Below are positions 41,903 through 50,083 of a stretch of 64,000 nucleotides of DNA, piece by piece. A program made the translations under genes and the position numbers. The notes under the pieces were generated by a model. It was not told the origin of the DNA. It saw nothing but the letters and a program-made list of their open reading frames with translations, and did not search any database. This DNA comes from Desulfococcaceae bacterium HSG9 (GTDB taxonomy: Bacteria; Desulfobacterota; Desulfobacteria; Desulfobacterales; JAUCGF01). The stretch is taken from assembly GCA_030378005.1 (NCBI GenBank), contig JAUCGF010000083.1, positions 1 to 64,000 on the forward strand. The letters are read 5' to 3'. The first letter of the stretch is position 1, and every line of letters starts with the position of its first letter.

Positions 41903-42571
41903 ATGAGCAACAAGAACAAATTGAGTCGCAGAGAAGCGCTACGAATGATAACAATAACAGGTGCTGCCGGTTTAACCGGGCTGTACGCCGCCAATGCCAG
42001 CGCCAAAGATATTGGTGCCATGATGCCGGGTAAGGGATGGCTTAAACAGGGCGCTAAATGTGACGGAGACGGAACGCCGTTGCAATTTATCCCCAAGTCT
42101 AAGCCCGATTCTGACCCGCTTAAAGATGAGTTGCAAAAATATCCGAAATGTCCCTATTGCGGTATGGACCGGAAAATGTGGAACCATAGCCGCTACCTTG
42201 TACACTATGATGATGACCTGGTTGATGGCACTTGTTCCCTGCACTGCTTGGCTATAAGCCTCTCTCTTAATCTTGATCGTGGCACCAAGGCGATTTATGC
42301 TGCTGATTTCGGGTCTGAAAGTAAGATAAAATCGCTCGTAAACGTAGATAAAGCTTCCTTTCTGATAGGGTCTGATTTACCTGGCACAATGACCAAACAA
42401 AGCAAAATGGCCTTTTCTTCTCCTGAAGCCGCCAAAGCTGCCCAAAAAACTCATGGAGGTGAATTGGCGGATTTTGACGAAGCCATGACTAAGGCGTATC
42501 TCAGTATGGCGAGAGACACGGCCATGATTCGTAAGAAACGGGCTGCTAAAAGAAAAAAGATGAAACAGTAA
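41903..42571 (+). CDS. NosL-like protein with Tat-type signal (second of four)
   Basis: 222 residues from the ATG at 41903, the one correctly spaced from AGAGGG; an ATG at 41894 touches that site. The N-terminus has a twin-arginine-like signal (LSRREALRMITITGAAG) ending near NASAK. The metal motif is CPYCGM near residue 85-90, then a further C-x3-C (TCSLHC). The domain after this is NosL-like. The lysine-rich C-terminus (RKKRAAKRKKMK) is unusual. Export by Tat would suggest folding with a cofactor before transport. Confidence 0.75.
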   Translation: MSNKNKLSRREALRMITITGAAGLTGLYAANASAKDIGAMMPGKGWLKQGAKCDGDGTPLQFIPKSKPDSDPLKDELQKYPKCPYCGMDRKMWNHSRYLVHYDDDLVDGTCSLHCLAISLSLNLDRGTKAIYAADFGSESKIKSLVNVDKASFLIGSDLPGTMTKQSKMAFSSPEAAKAAQKTHGGELADFDEAMTKAYLSMARDTAMIRKKRAAKRKKMKQ

Positions 42572-42676
42572 GAGGTCTGTATGAGATAAGCTGTTAATTA
42601 CCGTCTGAATTAGGATTTGTAAGATTAATGGATTGTAGGATGGTGTACGGTAGCGTAAAATAAGGGCAATGTTGTT

Positions 42677-42970
42677 GTGAAATTCGAATGGGACGAACTA
42701 AAAAACCAGGAAAATATCAAAAAGCATGGCTTTGATTTCGCAGATGCCCATAAAGTTTTCTCCCTTCCCATGATAGTCAATATGGATGACCGCGAAGATT
42801 ATGGCGAAGAACGTCAGTTTGGGATTGGTTTTCTTGAATTGCGAGTTGTTGTTCTCATTTTTGCTGAAACCGATGAGCAAACTATCCGTATTATTTCTTT
42901 TCGAAAGGCAATAAAAGATGAAAGGAAACGATTTGAGTACTACTACAAAAACAAATTTGGAGCGTATTGA
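42677..42970 (+). CDS. brnT: BrnT toxin
   Basis: 97 residues from a GTG. It matches the BrnT family: FEWDELKNQENIKKHGFDF at the start and IRIISFRKAIKDERKRFEYY at the end. BrnT is a ribonuclease toxin with a RelE-like fold. It overlaps brnA, the usual reverse gene order of this module. It interrupts the NosL cluster. Confidence 0.88.
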   Translation: MKFEWDELKNQENIKKHGFDFADAHKVFSLPMIVNMDDREDYGEERQFGIGFLELRVVVLIFAETDEQTIRIISFRKAIKDERKRFEYYYKNKFGAY

Positions 42971-43187
42971 TGCTATGACCGATGATATGATTGATACATC
43001 GGATATTCCGCCTTTAACAGATAGTTTTTTTGCGACGGCAAAGTGGCGAATGCCAAAACAAAAAGTTAAAGTTACAGTGGAAATTGAGCAGGAAGTTCTG
43101 GATTGGTTCAAGGCTCAAGGCGCTGGGTGGGAGCATCAACTGGCGGCAGCAATCAGAATTTATGCACATGCTCACAAAGTGGCGTGA
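42918..43187 (+). CDS. brnA: BrnA antitoxin
   Basis: 89 residues. The opening ERIDAMTDDMIDTSDIPPLT and the ribbon-helix-helix tail (VKVTVEIEQEVLDWFKAQG) are typical of BrnA. It binds the toxin and its own promoter. I kept the upstream ATG because the ERxDAMTDD segment belongs to the family. Confidence 0.85.
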   Translation: MKGNDLSTTTKTNLERIDAMTDDMIDTSDIPPLTDSFFATAKWRMPKQKVKVTVEIEQEVLDWFKAQGAGWEHQLAAAIRIYAHAHKVA

Positions 43188-43338
43188 GCATGATGCTAAC
43201 GGATGATGATGTGATGGCGTAGTATGAAGATGTGACATAGAAAATCATCGGTTGCGTCATCTCAGCCACCCGGCAAAATAAAAATTGAAAAATAATCCTG
43301 AAATCCCAAAAATCTTAATTCAGGCAATAGTAAAAAAT

Positions 43339-43881
43339 ATGAAAAACCTAATTTATCCCATTATCACGCTATTTTTTATCACCATGTTTTTTACCCCGGA
43401 TGCCTGCGCTCTGGATTTAAGCCGCAAAAAAAAGAAAGCTGAAAGAAAGCTTTATATTACGGTTACAAAAAAGGATCGTTGTCCGGTTTGCGGCATGTTT
43501 GTTCATCCTTATCAAAAATGGATCACTCAGATTCAGTTTAAAAACGGCTCTCATCACAGCTTTGATGGTATGAAATGTATGTGCCGATTTTATATTGATC
43601 CTGAAAAATATGACGCAACTAAAAAAAAACAGGATATTACACTGATCCTGGTGAGGGACTATTACACATTAAAATTTATTCCCTATGATAAAGCTTTCTA
43701 TGCGGTCGGAAGCGATGTTTTCGGGCCGATGGGCCATGAACTGATCCCTTTTGACAGTCAAAAGAATGCTGATATTTTTCTGTCCGATCATAATGGTTTG
43801 AAAGTGTTGCGGTTCGACGATATTAATACGGAACTGCTTGATAAACTGGATAAAGCCAAAAAAACCGTTACACTTGATTAA
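43339..43881 (+). CDS. NosL-like protein (third of four)
   Basis: 180 residues from the ATG at 43339, chosen because it puts a signal peptide (MKNLIYPIITLFFITMFF) at the start; an upstream TTG at 43285 is possible. The metal motif is CPVCGM, followed by SFDGMKCMCRFYI with extra cysteines and methionine, and by AVGSDVFGPMGHELIPF. It shares the GPMG segment with the fourth NosL. It opens the second, tightly coupled part of the cluster. Confidence 0.8.
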   Translation: MKNLIYPIITLFFITMFFTPDACALDLSRKKKKAERKLYITVTKKDRCPVCGMFVHPYQKWITQIQFKNGSHHSFDGMKCMCRFYIDPEKYDATKKKQDITLILVRDYYTLKFIPYDKAFYAVGSDVFGPMGHELIPFDSQKNADIFLSDHNGLKVLRFDDINTELLDKLDKAKKTVTLD

Positions 43882-44230
43882 AACGATACGATATTCTTCC
43901 TGGCTGGCAATTGTAATTGCCGTTTTTTGTTTATGGAGCGGATTGTCATACCTGCATTACCACATCCGGCAGATTGAATCCGGACAGCAATTGAAATTGC
44001 GGCATCAGTTTCAAAAAGCGGTCGGTTTGCCGAATTTGGCGATTACCAGCGCTGCCAGATATTTAAGACATTATTCAATTGCAGACCTGACAACTCCCTT
44101 TCAGGATTACCCGGCCAGCCTTGACCATTTTCCGGCCGGTTTTGCTTTTGCGCCCCCTGATTATTCTGATATGCCATGTCCGATTGTTTTCGGTAAATTA
44201 GAGAAGCATAAGGGGATAAAAACATTATGA
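43838..44230 (+). CDS. Small single-pass membrane protein of unknown function
   Basis: Up to 130 residues; the true start is unclear because the ORF overlaps the third NosL gene by 44 bp, and a TTG at 43874 is an alternative. A hydrophobic helix near residues 20-38 (SSWLAIVIAVFCLWSGLSYL) is followed by a periplasmic segment with AFAPPDYSDMPCPIVFG and one late Cys. Its stop overlaps the permease start as ATGA, which argues that it is real. Confidence 0.6.
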   Translation: MINWIKPKKPLHLIKTIRYSSWLAIVIAVFCLWSGLSYLHYHIRQIESGQQLKLRHQFQKAVGLPNLAITSAARYLRHYSIADLTTPFQDYPASLDHFPAGFAFAPPDYSDMPCPIVFGKLEKHKGIKTL

Positions 44231-45441
44231 TTTCAGGAAGCTGGTTTGAAAGACAAAAAAATATCATTGATTACAGTCTGCAAAGCCTGTTACGGCGTCG
44301 GTCGAAAAATATCCTCATCCTGATCATATTTATTTTACTGGTTTTTGTCGTGTCCTCTGTTCTTTTTATAACCGGCTCCCTGACTCAGGAGATGATGGTT
44401 ACCAGCAACAGCCTGCCTGATATCACGGTTCAACGTATTGTAGGCGGTCGGCAGGTAAATTTAACGGCTTCATACATCCCTGAAATTGAAAAGATAACGG
44501 GAGTGGAAATTGTGGAACCCAGAGTCTGGGGATATTTTTACCTGGCTTCATTGCAAGCCAATTTTACGATTTACGGGATGGATTTGAATTTGCTTGAAGA
44601 GGGCGAATACCAAAAGATTGTGAACTGGAAAAACATTCCAGACCAAGCGGAAAAAAATTCTGATTTCCGTATGATTGTCGGACAAGGTGTCTTTGAGTTA
44701 TTGAGAGATGTTGAAATGGAAAAGGCCTATCTGTTTTATCAGCCGACCTGGGAAAAGCCGATTCCTTTTGATATTATCGGAACCTTTAAAACAGAGACTG
44801 AATTACAGTCCAATGATATGATGATACTGCAAACCGAGGGCGCCCGCCGGGTTCTGGAACTGCCTCTGGATGAATTCACAGATTTGGCCGTTTACGTTCC
44901 CAATCCTGAAGAGATCGATAATATCGCCTTGAAAATTCGGCGGTATTTCCCTGAATTAAGAACGATTACCAAAGCGCAAATCAAAAACACCTATTCTTCT
45001 GTTTTTGGCTGGAAAAGCGCTTTTGTGCTTTCCAGTATGTCAGCGGCAATCTTCGCCTTTTTGATTTTAATATGGGACAAAGCCAGCGGCCTGTCTCCAG
45101 AAGAAAAAAGAGAAATTGGTATTTTAAAAGCTATCGGCTGGGATACGGATGTTGTGTTATCGGTTAAATTCTGGGAAGGGCTTATTCTTTCCGGTGTCAG
45201 CAGTCAGGCCGGTATATTGCTGGCTTATACATATATTTACTGGCTGCGCGCTCCGGGATTTAAAGAAATTTTTTTGGGCTGGTCAACCATATATCCGTCG
45301 TTTAAATTATTACCGGATGCAGATCCCAAATTTCTGATACTCATTATAACAATTGCCGTGGTTCCTTATATGGTAGTGACGATTTTTCCTGCTTGGAAAG
45401 CCGCGATAACCGATCCCGACGTGATAATACGTAATATCTGA
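44227..45441 (+). CDS. FtsX/LolC/MacB-type ABC transporter permease
   Basis: 404 residues. One N-terminal helix (about 27-50), a periplasmic domain of about 200 residues and three C-terminal helices starting near 265, 310 and 365, the FtsX-like arrangement. The EAA-like coupling loop EEKREIGILKAIGWDTDVVL is present. Such permeases mechanically move lipoproteins, peptides or other envelope substrates; they differ from NosY, which belongs to another ABC family. Its ATPase is the next gene. Confidence 0.88.
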   Translation: MISGSWFERQKNIIDYSLQSLLRRRSKNILILIIFILLVFVVSSVLFITGSLTQEMMVTSNSLPDITVQRIVGGRQVNLTASYIPEIEKITGVEIVEPRVWGYFYLASLQANFTIYGMDLNLLEEGEYQKIVNWKNIPDQAEKNSDFRMIVGQGVFELLRDVEMEKAYLFYQPTWEKPIPFDIIGTFKTETELQSNDMMILQTEGARRVLELPLDEFTDLAVYVPNPEEIDNIALKIRRYFPELRTITKAQIKNTYSSVFGWKSAFVLSSMSAAIFAFLILIWDKASGLSPEEKREIGILKAIGWDTDVVLSVKFWEGLILSGVSSQAGILLAYTYIYWLRAPGFKEIFLGWSTIYPSFKLLPDADPKFLILIITIAVVPYMVVTIFPAWKAAITDPDVIIRNI

Positions 45442-45453
45442 TAAGGCACATAT

Positions 45454-46140
45454 ATGGCTGGTCCTATTGTTGAAACCGTTGGCGTCACCAAAATATATAA
45501 TCGGGGGAAACCCAACGAAGTGACTGCGGTGAAAGATGCATCGCTTAAAATTAATGAAGGCAGCCTGGCTGTGCTGAAAGGCCCCAGCGGATCAGGAAAA
45601 ACAACGATGCTTTCTGTAATCGGCTGTCTGACAGCACCAACCCGGGGAGAAGTGGTTATACTGGGAAAAAAGGTATCCAAACTTCCGGAAAAATTTAGGA
45701 ATCAGCATAAACGTAACCATATCGGCTTTATTTTTCAGCACTTTCAACTGATTGGAGACATGAGCGTTTTGGATAATATTGTGCTTCCCCTTCTTCCGGA
45801 AGGTATCAGCCCCAAAAAAAGAAACAAGAGAGCGGATCGATTGTTGGAACAGTTCAATCTGACGCATCGCCGGCATTTTAAAGTGCGCAGCCTTTCGGGA
45901 GGTGAACAGCAAAGAGTGGCAATTGCCAGAGCATTGATAAATAACGCCGGTATTCTTCTGGCGGATGAACCCACGGCTCATCTTGACAGTAAATTAACCG
46001 GTGATTTGCTTGATTATATCCGGCAGTTAAAAGAAGCCGGCCATACGATTCTGATAACAAGCCATGATCCGATTATTTATCAAAACCCGATGGCAGACCA
46101 GGTTTTTGAAATGAAAGATGCTCATATCATATCGTCATGA
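45454..46140 (+). CDS. LolD/MacB-type ABC transporter ATPase
   Basis: 228 residues. Walker A GPSGSGKTTMLSVIG, Q-loop IFQHFQLIGDMSVLDNI, signature RSLSGGEQQRVAIARAL, Walker B ILLADEPTAHLD and an ITSHDP H-loop. It matches the MacB/LolD/FtsE group, consistent with the upstream permease. The stop overlaps the next gene (ATGA). Confidence 0.92.
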   Translation: MAGPIVETVGVTKIYNRGKPNEVTAVKDASLKINEGSLAVLKGPSGSGKTTMLSVIGCLTAPTRGEVVILGKKVSKLPEKFRNQHKRNHIGFIFQHFQLIGDMSVLDNIVLPLLPEGISPKKRNKRADRLLEQFNLTHRRHFKVRSLSGGEQQRVAIARALINNAGILLADEPTAHLDSKLTGDLLDYIRQLKEAGHTILITSHDPIIYQNPMADQVFEMKDAHIISS

Positions 46141-47174
46141 TTTTGCATCCGTGGATTATAGGGCTGATGATTGGGCATAGCGCCCTGATGGTGATTTTTT
46201 CTATCGGTGTTATAAATGCCTGGCTGATTTTCAGAGGATGGGATTATAATTCCACTGAGGAAAAGCAATTTCTTCTGGAGAAAAAAACCTATCTGATTTC
46301 CACCTCCATGAATTTCGCCCTGTTCACGCAAATATTGATGCTTTTTCTATTTGAAACGGCGGCGGATGAACTGGCTGACATTTTACCGGGAGCGATGTGC
46401 GCGGTAGGAACGCTGTCATCGAACAGTTACGGATTCCCTTTATTGAATCTTAAAATTGTTTCATTTTTTGTTTATTTTATCTGGCTGATGATCAATTTTC
46501 TTGATAACCAAATAGAAACGTATCCCCTGGTGCGCAAGAAATATTTGGGCTTGATTCTGATTTATCCTTTAGCAGCCGCAGAAACGGTTCTGCTTTTTAT
46601 GTTTGCTTTTAATTTGGACCCATCGGTCATCACTTCCTGTTGCGGTTCGGTTTACAATGAAGGAACCGAAGGTTTAGGGGGAAACTTGGCCGGTGCTTCC
46701 ACAAATTTTATTTTACCACTATTTTTCGGTATTGTCATACTGTTGTTGCTGAATCGTTTTGTTTTGAACCATTGGAATACGGGAAAAAAACGGATCGGAA
46801 ATCTGCTTGAATTTCCGCTCTGGATTGCATTTTTTATAACGTCAATTGCGGTGATTATCTCTTTTATCAGCATTTATGTTTACGAAATGCTTTCTCATAA
46901 ATGCCCTTTCTGCTTTATGGGTGCTGAGTATCATTACTATGGCGTTGCACTATATATTTTCCTCTTTGTTGCCACGGCTGCCGGCCTGACCGGAGGAGTG
47001 CTGGAAATGATCCCTTTTTATTTAAAAGAGCCGGATTCGCAAACGCTGAGGGCAAAGGCGAGGCTTTTGCAAAAGAAAATGCATTTCGTCTCTCTCTACG
47101 GCATGTCAGCTTTTGTTGTGACAGGCTTTTTACCTTTTGTGATCTATTATATAAAGACAGGTCGTTTAATATGA
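46137..47174 (+). CDS. Multi-pass membrane protein with a NosL-like CPxCxM motif
   Basis: 345 residues, seven or eight predicted transmembrane helices, no recognised family. It contains two cysteine sites in loops: C168/C169 in TSCCGSVYNEG, and CPFCFM at 256-261 in HKCPFCFMGAEYHYYG. The second repeats the C-P-x-C-x-M pattern of the four neighbouring NosL proteins. A heme- or copper-handling role is possible, and the many histidines and cysteines near the helix ends support a redox or metal function. Start and stop both overlap neighbouring genes (ATGA), so it is co-translated with the ABC ATPase and the last NosL. Confidence 0.7.
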   Translation: MILHPWIIGLMIGHSALMVIFSIGVINAWLIFRGWDYNSTEEKQFLLEKKTYLISTSMNFALFTQILMLFLFETAADELADILPGAMCAVGTLSSNSYGFPLLNLKIVSFFVYFIWLMINFLDNQIETYPLVRKKYLGLILIYPLAAAETVLLFMFAFNLDPSVITSCCGSVYNEGTEGLGGNLAGASTNFILPLFFGIVILLLLNRFVLNHWNTGKKRIGNLLEFPLWIAFFITSIAVIISFISIYVYEMLSHKCPFCFMGAEYHYYGVALYIFLFVATAAGLTGGVLEMIPFYLKEPDSQTLRAKARLLQKKMHFVSLYGMSAFVVTGFLPFVIYYIKTGRLI

Positions 47175-47680
47175 AAAAACTTTTTTTAATATATTTATTG
47201 ATCGCCTTATTTGGAATGACAAATCAGGCTTTCTCGCAGCCTCTAAAGATCGAATCGAATAAGATATGCCCTTTATGCGGCATGTATCCGGCCCGTTATT
47301 CGCAATTCAATTGTCAAATTGTGTTTAAAGATGGCACCTATGAAGCTTTTGACAGTGCGGCCGGGCTGTTGATTTACATGCTTTTTCCCGATAAAACCGG
47401 TATAAAACCCAAACCCGTTGACAGAATTTATTTTAAGGATTATCAGAAAGAAAGCTGGCTTGAAGCTGGCAAAACTTTTTTTGTGACCGGATCAGAAATC
47501 ATGGGGCCCATGGGGATTGAGTTTCTGCCGGCAGACAGCGAACAAGCCGCTAAGGAACTTAAAAAACAGGAGCAAGGCAAAGATATTATCCATTTTAAAA
47601 AGATAGACCGGCAATATATGATCAAAGCCGCTAAAGCCGGATGGCTTCATTTTCTGGCCAAAAAACTGGTACTGAAATAA
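47171..47680 (+). CDS. NosL-like protein (fourth of four)
   Basis: 169 residues with a signal peptide (about 1-22, ending in AFSQP). The motif CPLCGM near residue 33-38 is followed by IVFKDGTYEAFDSAAGLLIYM and FFVTGSEIMGPMGIEFLP, the same plan as the third NosL. It should bind copper(I) in the periplasm. It is the last gene in the coupled run; no gene follows for about 200 bp. Confidence 0.8.
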   Translation: MKKLFLIYLLIALFGMTNQAFSQPLKIESNKICPLCGMYPARYSQFNCQIVFKDGTYEAFDSAAGLLIYMLFPDKTGIKPKPVDRIYFKDYQKESWLEAGKTFFVTGSEIMGPMGIEFLPADSEQAAKELKKQEQGKDIIHFKKIDRQYMIKAAKAGWLHFLAKKLVLK

Positions 47681-47883
47681 AGACTGAAAAGATTTAATTC
47701 AGCATTTTCCATTCTGTCAATTCTAATTCTTGACGCATACATCGCACTTTGATAGAAAGCCGCTTTATGATACGGAAACTTAAAAAATATAAGCATAAGG
47801 CAGATAACTGGTTGTTATGAATATGGCATTCGCGCTGAAAGTTCAGGTGGATGTAAATTTGTCAAGTTCATGGGGGAATATGG

Positions 47884-48885
47884 ATGGAAAAGTCAGTAAA
47901 TGAAAAATCAATGAAACCGAGTACGCACATATCCTGGAAAGAAGCCTTTTGGTCTGGTCCGGGGCCTCGATCCGCTCCGGAAGCTATCCGATTAGCCCTG
48001 AAAGGCGTTTGCATGGGAACAGCCGATATCATTCCTGGTGTTTCCGGAGGTACAATCGCTTTGATTACCGGTATTTACGAAAATCTGCTGGAAGCAATCA
48101 AATCAGCTAATATACTTATGATACAACGCGTTTTAAACGCTGATTTTAAAAACGCCCTGGCCGGTTTACATCTTCGTTTTTTGCTGGCACTTTTTTCAGG
48201 AATCGGTTTGGCTATCATCAGCCTGGCTCGCTTGATGAACTATCTTTTACATCATCATCCGGTGGAAATATGGAGCCTTTTTTTCGGCCTTATTGCAGCA
48301 TCAATTATCGTTGTTGGTAAACATGTAGAAAAAATAGCAGGCGTTGCAGGACTATCCCTGGCAGGCGGCATGTTGATTGCTCATATCATCGTCAACATTA
48401 TTCCAATAGCCACACCGGAAGCGCTATGGTTTATTTTTCTTTCAGGTTTTATCGCTATATGCGCAATGATTCTGCCGGGTCTGAGCGGTGCATTTATCCT
48501 GTTGATTCTGGGAAAATATGAATTTATCACGGCAACTTTAAAAAACCCTTTTGTGCTGGATAATTTGGCGGTTATTTTTGTATTCTGCATGGGATGTCTG
48601 GCAGGTTTGACAAGTTTCACCAGACTGCTTAATTATCTGCTTTCAAAATGGCACAACCTGACGCTTGCATTTCTGACAGGTCTGATGATCGGTTCCATGC
48701 AAAAAATCTGGCCGTGGAAAGAGATACTGGATACTGTAATCATTCGAGGTAAAGAGCATGTTGTGGCCAGTCGTAATATTTTACCGCAAACATTCGACGG
48801 GCAGCTTTTACTTGCAGTCGTACTGATTGTTATCGGTTTTGTCGCAGTTATCCTGTTAGAGCGCCTTTCAGAACGTACACAATAA
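47884..48885 (+). CDS. DUF368 membrane protein, likely undecaprenyl phosphate translocase
   Basis: 333 residues, eight to nine predicted helices. The DUF368 signature is KGVCMGTADIIPGVSGGTIA followed by LITGIYE, with a second related half (CAMILPGLSGAFILLILG). DUF368 proteins (PopT) were recently identified as undecaprenyl phosphate flippases that recycle the lipid carrier of cell-wall synthesis. The gene stands alone. The role is transferred from family data. Confidence 0.85.
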   Translation: MEKSVNEKSMKPSTHISWKEAFWSGPGPRSAPEAIRLALKGVCMGTADIIPGVSGGTIALITGIYENLLEAIKSANILMIQRVLNADFKNALAGLHLRFLLALFSGIGLAIISLARLMNYLLHHHPVEIWSLFFGLIAASIIVVGKHVEKIAGVAGLSLAGGMLIAHIIVNIIPIATPEALWFIFLSGFIAICAMILPGLSGAFILLILGKYEFITATLKNPFVLDNLAVIFVFCMGCLAGLTSFTRLLNYLLSKWHNLTLAFLTGLMIGSMQKIWPWKEILDTVIIRGKEHVVASRNILPQTFDGQLLLAVVLIVIGFVAVILLERLSERTQ

Positions 48886-48965
48886 ATCACAGAACTAAAA
48901 ATACAAAATGTAGATAATCAGCGTAACACGAAGTATCCATAACGATTGATATTTGTCATTTTGGC

Positions 48966-49463
48966 TCATTTGGGATTATCTGAAAAACCATGCTTCTCCT
49001 TTAATTTTTGGTAAACATAAGAGGGCACCATGTCACTGATATCAGCGTTAAAACTTGCCGCTTCTTTGATAATTGAAGAACTGGTAAAAATCCATCGCAA
49101 ACCGGTCATCAGAAAAACGGTTTGAATGTTACGGTTCAATCGTCTGTTCATCAGCGCCAATTGAAATTCGTATTCAAAGTCTGACACAGCGCGCATTCCC
49201 CTAAGCACCGCATCCGCTTTTTTATCAGCAGCATAATCAACTAATAACCCAGCGAAAGAATCGACTTCAATATTAGAGAATTGGTTTAAGCTCTCAGTTA
49301 ACATGTCAAGGCGCTCTTCAACGGAAAAAAGTGATTTTTTTCCTGGGTTATGCAGTACGGCCACAATAATTTTGTCAAAAAGACTGAGTCCTCTTTGGAT
49401 AATATCAATATGGCCGTTTGTTACGGGATCGAAAGAACCAGGGTAGATAGCGGTTTTACTCAT
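48966..49463 (-). CDS. coaD: Phosphopantetheine adenylyltransferase
   Basis: 165 residues, the usual CoaD length. It carries the nucleotidyltransferase motif YPGSFDPVTNGHIDII near the start, AVLRGMRAVSDFEYEFQLA in the middle, and the ISSxxIKE-type box (FTSSSIIKEAASF). It adds AMP to 4'-phosphopantetheine in CoA biosynthesis. It lies directly after rsmD, a common gene pair. Confidence 0.95.
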   Translation of the reverse strand: MSKTAIYPGSFDPVTNGHIDIIQRGLSLFDKIIVAVLHNPGKKSLFSVEERLDMLTESLNQFSNIEVDSFAGLLVDYAADKKADAVLRGMRAVSDFEYEFQLALMNRRLNRNIQTVFLMTGLRWIFTSSSIIKEAASFNADISDMVPSYVYQKLKEKHGFSDNPK

Positions 49464-49487
49464 AAGTTAGATCTCTAAATTTTTCGA

Positions 49488-50072
49488 TTAGCTGTTATCA
49501 GTTATTTGGCTATTCATAATTTTCTTGTATGTCAAAAATGAAACAATGGTTTTGCCATATTTTCTTTGGTCGGTACGTGTAAAGTATGGCTGCATATCGG
49601 GAATACATTCGTTCAGACTGTGTTCAACAACGATACAGGCGTTTTGAGCAAGAGCTTGGGTGCGTTGCAGATGATATAAGGCCGGTTTTACCAAGCATTG
49701 CGTGTATGGCGGATCCATAAATACAAGATCAAAATGCGGTTCAGATGAACGAATGCAGTTTAAATTTTTTTTAATATTCCAATAACGGATTACTGAAATA
49801 TTATCAAGGCCGCATGCCATAATATTACGCTGTATTAATAAATTGGCCTGTTTGGAATTATCTATAAATACGGCTGACCGGGCCCCTCTGCTCAAAGCCT
49901 CAATACCCAAAGCGCCGGTTCCTGCAAATAAATCCAATACAATGGCGTTACGGATACGATTACGTAGTATATTGAAAACCGATTCCCTCAAGCGATCCGA
50001 TGTTGGACGAATATTTTTTCCCCGAAACGTATAAAATTTTTTGCCCTTGAATTGTCCTCCGATGATACGCAT
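49488..50072 (-). CDS. rsmD: 16S rRNA (guanine-966-N2)-methyltransferase
   Basis: 194 residues. It shows the RsmD opening MRIIGGQFKGKKF, RPTSDRLRESVFNIL, the SAM-binding loop VLDLFAGTGALGIEALSRGA and the catalytic motif LVFMDPPYTQ. It methylates G966 of 16S rRNA. It is paired with coaD on the same strand. Confidence 0.93.
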   Translation of the reverse strand: MRIIGGQFKGKKFYTFRGKNIRPTSDRLRESVFNILRNRIRNAIVLDLFAGTGALGIEALSRGARSAVFIDNSKQANLLIQRNIMACGLDNISVIRYWNIKKNLNCIRSSEPHFDLVFMDPPYTQCLVKPALYHLQRTQALAQNACIVVEHSLNECIPDMQPYFTRTDQRKYGKTIVSFLTYKKIMNSQITDNS

Positions 50073-50083
50073 AAGGATTTACA

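Noticed and set aside
38808-47680. Complete nitrous oxide reductase operon
   Set aside because: No nosZ (copper sites), nosD or nosFY genes are present; only NosL-like and NapGH-like parts are.
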